A DNA stretch of 64,000 bases from Caballeronia hypogeia (GTDB lineage: Bacteria > Pseudomonadota > Gammaproteobacteria > Burkholderiales > Burkholderiaceae), in NCBI RefSeq assembly GCF_001544875.2, contig NZ_FCOA02000023.1, positions 1 through 64,000 of the forward strand, read 5' to 3'. A program made the translations under genes and the position numbers. The notes beneath the pieces are model-generated. The model worked only from the letters and a program-made list of their open reading frames with translations. It had not been told where the DNA came from and did no database searches. Shown here piece by piece: positions 61,427 to 64,000 of the stretch. Within the stretch, counting starts at the first letter, position 1. Every line of letters starts with the position of its first letter.

Positions 61427-62268
61427 GCATCCAGCTACCTGATTTTCTCGCTTGGGGAGCGTTCAACACGCTCCGACACCACATGGGCGCGCCGCTTATC
61501 GACCGGTTCTGCCCCAAGCGGCCCATCAAAGAGATTGAGCTACCCCTTGGTGAGCGTCTCAAGGACGGCGGCGTCGACGTCAGCGTCGACCAAATTGAAA
61601 TCCTTGACGACCGCACGCTCGCATACAAGGGTTTCCGCGTTCTGGTCTACATCAGAGATGTGCCGAACTTGGGCCATAGAGAGGAGATGCCGCGATATCA
61701 TCTCGCCTACTGCCACACCCTCGAAATGATGTACCGCAACAAGCGGTCAGAGCGATACGTCGTCGCAAACTCCGACTCGGGCCTTTTCCAGGTAAATGTC
61801 ATCGATGGCGCGGTAAACTCGAAGCTCGTTGCGCTCAACGTCTGCCAGAACTGTCTCGCCGGCATCTCGTGGAAGGGGTTTGACATGCAGCAGCCCCGAC
61901 CGCATCGACTGGACCTGGTCTCGAGCTTCAGGCTTCCGGAGTTTTTCGCGAAGTACCCGCGTGACCTGATGGCGAACAAGCCGGGCCACACGTCTGACAC
62001 TGCCCCTCTCAACGATTACCCATCTGGCTGGACCGAAATCTCCGCTCAGACGAAGCGAAACCGCGGGTTCTGCTGCGGAAAATGTCGGACGACATTGGTG
62101 CAAACGGATGCGAAGTTCCTCCATGTCCACCACCGGAATGGACAGAAGAATGACAATCGTGACGAGAACCTTGACGTTCTCTGCATCGGATGTCATGCGG
62201 AAGAGCCGTTCCACTCACATATGAAGCGCCTGCCTGACTATAAAGTTTTCATCGAGAGATACAGGTAG
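61423..62268 (+). CDS. zorE: ZorE-like HNH endonuclease
   Basis: A 281-residue protein with a C-terminal HNH nuclease domain: CCGKCRTTL and CIGCHAEE supply zinc cysteines around HVHHRNGQKNDNRDENLDVL (about 214-265), which holds the catalytic His-His and Asn. The N-terminal 200 residues are unassigned and also contain a CQNC pair. Coupling with ZorA and ZorB (ATGA at 61423) and the HNH domain identify the type II Zorya effector ZorE, which nicks DNA after phage sensing. It is in the cytoplasm. Confidence 0.8.
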   Translation: MSIQLPDFLAWGAFNTLRHHMGAPLIDRFCPKRPIKEIELPLGERLKDGGVDVSVDQIEILDDRTLAYKGFRVLVYIRDVPNLGHREEMPRYHLAYCHTLEMMYRNKRSERYVVANSDSGLFQVNVIDGAVNSKLVALNVCQNCLAGISWKGFDMQQPRPHRLDLVSSFRLPEFFAKYPRDLMANKPGHTSDTAPLNDYPSGWTEISAQTKRNRGFCCGKCRTTLVQTDAKFLHVHHRNGQKNDNRDENLDVLCIGCHAEEPFHSHMKRLPDYKVFIERYR

Positions 62269-62350
62269 CGCAACGTGACCACCCGCTGCGAGGGTCGCCG
62301 GGAGCATCTGTCGGCCCGCCTCTTTTAAGTCGTTCCGCGTAGGCGGTAAG

Positions 62351-64000
62351 ATGGCAAGACCCGCCGCTGGCGATGTTCCCGGTCCTACCGACACCAACCT
62401 AAATCTCGTGACGACCTATCTGGAAGTTCCTTTCAAGGAGAAGGATGAGGCCAAGGCACTCGGTGCCCGGTGGGACGCCGGTGAGCGCAAGTGGTATGTG
62501 CCTGAAGGGACGGACGTAGCACTGTTCAGCGCTTGGCTGCCGGTATCGACGAAGACCGCAAATTCGGCCTCTGTTCCTACATCCCAGCGGGCACCTAGCC
62601 TCGAGAGTGCAGGTCGAGACGTCGCCTTGCCGAAGAAGGGCGTCACACTCTCGCAATTGCTCGCCAGCGTCGCTCAAGCGGTTGCGCAGTCCTTCAGGTC
62701 GGGCGTCTGGACTATCGTGGAAGTCGTCGAGACACGAGTCAGAAATGGCCACGTGTACCTTGAGCTTTCTGAGCGCAGCACGGACGGCAGTCTGCTGGCA
62801 ACGGCCAGAGCCATCATCTGGGCGAATATTGCAAACCGCATTCTCCCGGAGTTCGAACGAGCCACAGGCGCCAGCATCGCCCCCGGTATCAAACTTCTCG
62901 TACGGGCCAAGCCGAATTTCAAGCCGCAGTACGGTTTTAGCATCGAGATTGATGCCATTGACCCAGACTACACCCTGGGCGACCTTGAAGCTCGGAAGAG
63001 GGAAATTCGTTCGCGTCTGCAGCAGGAAGGCATCTTCGACGCTAACAAGAAGCTTCCTGCGCCATGGGACTTCAACGCCATCCTGGTCATAGCTCCACAA
63101 GAGGCTGCCGGCCTTGGCGACTTCCGAGCCGAAGCGAAGCGGCTTGAGCGCTTTGGTGTTTGCCGTTTTGTCTATGCATCGAGCCGTTTTCAGGGCGAAG
63201 GGGCCGCGCGAGAAATACGCGATGCGCTGCTGAACGCCTTAGCGGACTGGGACGAATCAGGTAATGCGTCGCCCGATGCGGTAGTAATCATTCGGGGCGG
63301 CGGAGCTGTCAATGACTTGGCTTGGTTGAATGATTACGAGTTGGCCAAGACTATCTGCTGTCTGAGAGTCCCTGTTCTGACCGGCGTAGGGCATGAGCGC
63401 GATAGCACGATTATCGACGAAGTGGCCAACACTCGGTTCGACACACCAAGCAAGGTGGCTGCCGGCATAGAGCAGGTAATCAAACGTCGGGTTGATGAAT
63501 CCAGGGTCAATTTCGAGTTTGTGACTGCGCACGCGACAAGAGTAGGAAATGCCGCAAGAGTTCTTCTTGACAAAGGGTTCACAGCCATTCAGTCCGGCGC
63601 CATAAGGCAGGTCGGAACTGCAAGGCAGACCACGTCTGCTTTGATAGGCGAGCTTCAGCTTGGGGCGAACCTGACGGTGCGCGACGCAAAACACGATGCT
63701 GGCACCTTGATGACAGACATTGAGCACAAGGCCTACCAACTGTTGGCAATGGCAAAGCGCGATGTTCCGAGCGCGTTCGCAGGGATAAGCGGCGGGGCCG
63801 GCAACGTTGTAAAGACTGCACGGGCCCTCACGACGACGCGCCTCGAGGCCATTCATGACCGAACATCACTCGATGTTCGTCGAAGCAAGGAATCGATTGA
63901 GCAAGGTTTGCAGAGCGTCGCCTTATCAGCACAACACCAAATAGCGAGCGCGCGAAATCGCGCGACCGCAGTATTCCGTGAGGTCGCAGGGCAGGGGCCC
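62351..64000 (+). CDS. DUF5710-XseA fusion, exonuclease VII large-subunit-like (partial)
   Basis: A frame of 550 codons, open to the end of the window. The N-terminus (about residues 20-55, LEVPFKEKDEAKALGARWD then KWYVPEG) is a DUF5710 domain, common in plasmid primase-like proteins. An OB-fold-like nucleic-acid-binding region follows (about 95-205, WTIVEVVETRVRNGHVYLEL), then an ExoVII large-subunit catalytic region with IIRGGGAVNDLAWLND (about 314), PVLTGVGHERDSTIIDEVA (about 343) and TPSKVA, all standard XseA motifs. Housekeeping XseA lacks the DUF5710 domain. It starts 82 bp after zorE on the same strand and probably belongs to the defence operon. No XseB is seen before the window ends. 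Confidence 0.82.
   Translation, partial: MARPAAGDVPGPTDTNLNLVTTYLEVPFKEKDEAKALGARWDAGERKWYVPEGTDVALFSAWLPVSTKTANSASVPTSQRAPSLESAGRDVALPKKGVTLSQLLASVAQAVAQSFRSGVWTIVEVVETRVRNGHVYLELSERSTDGSLLATARAIIWANIANRILPEFERATGASIAPGIKLLVRAKPNFKPQYGFSIEIDAIDPDYTLGDLEARKREIRSRLQQEGIFDANKKLPAPWDFNAILVIAPQEAAGLGDFRAEAKRLERFGVCRFVYASSRFQGEGAAREIRDALLNALADWDESGNASPDAVVIIRGGGAVNDLAWLNDYELAKTICCLRVPVLTGVGHERDSTIIDEVANTRFDTPSKVAAGIEQVIKRRVDESRVNFEFVTAHATRVGNAARVLLDKGFTAIQSGAIRQVGTARQTTSALIGELQLGANLTVRDAKHDAGTLMTDIEHKAYQLLAMAKRDVPSAFAGISGGAGNVVKTARALTTTRLEAIHDRTSLDVRRSKESIEQGLQSVALSAQHQIASARNRATAVFREVAGQGP

Noticed and set aside
1..64000. tRNA, rRNA, CRISPR or insertion sequence elements
   Set aside because: No tRNA-like T-loop/CCA context, rRNA sequence, regular spacer repeats or transposase frames were recognised on reading both strands; a covariance-model scan would be decisive.

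Overview
The window looks like a chromosome or second-replicon segment of a Burkholderia-type betaproteobacterium (Burkholderia, Caballeronia, Paraburkholderia or Cupriavidus relatives). The support is the high GC with strong third-position bias over the first ~46.7 kb, a DgdA/DgdR pair very like the B. cepacia proteins as I remember them, linked isethionate and sulfoacetate genes of the Cupriavidus necator kind, and a type VI secretion remnant. No rRNA, tRNA, CRISPR array, intact insertion sequence or integrase was seen.

Left part (1-18.7 kb): a lipoprotein-type gamma-glutamyltransferase; a tightly coupled five-gene CoA-thioester catabolic operon (hotdog thioesterase, AMP-forming acid-CoA ligase, enoyl-CoA hydratase, HAD hydrolase, branched-chain-amino-acid-type binding protein) behind a near-consensus sigma-54 promoter, with its probable sigma-54 activator just downstream; a two-gene unit of a small membrane protein plus a 1239-residue KAP-like membrane NTPase; the divergent dgdA/dgdR pair; a catalase-family peroxidase coupled to a cytochrome b561; and a MocR-type regulator.

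Central part (18.8-44 kb) is dominated by C2-sulfonate catabolism. An isethionate module (iseU, iseJ, iseR, pta, xsc) and a sulfoacetate module (sauR-like IclR gene, sauS, sauT, sauU) both lead to sulfoacetaldehyde, which Xsc splits to sulfite and acetyl phosphate for Pta. Between them lie two more IclR genes, an orphan CobS/CobT-like pair without CobN, an operon of DUF3311, sodium:solute symporter, amidohydrolase and COG0523 GTPase, and an amine-type oxidase / SnoaL / amino-acid permease group. A recurring operator-like sequence, YGGAAY-N5-GTTYCR, lies before xsc, iseJ and two IclR genes.

Right part (44-64 kb) is accessory. It starts with tssE and a ClpV gene lacking its N-terminal domain, then about 1.3 kb of apparently decayed DNA, and continues at visibly lower GC with small regulators, a LysE/LysR pair, a coupled cassette (double zinc-knuckle protein, cyclic-phosphate-processing receiver domain, UDG-like protein), a frameshifted membrane protein, small secreted proteins, a DUF4236-LprI fusion, and a Zorya type II-like defence operon (zorA, zorB, zorE) followed by an unusual DUF5710-XseA (exonuclease VII large subunit-like) gene cut by the window end. 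The Zorya-XseA locus, the KAP pair and the receiver/UDG cassette are the best candidates for undescribed systems.
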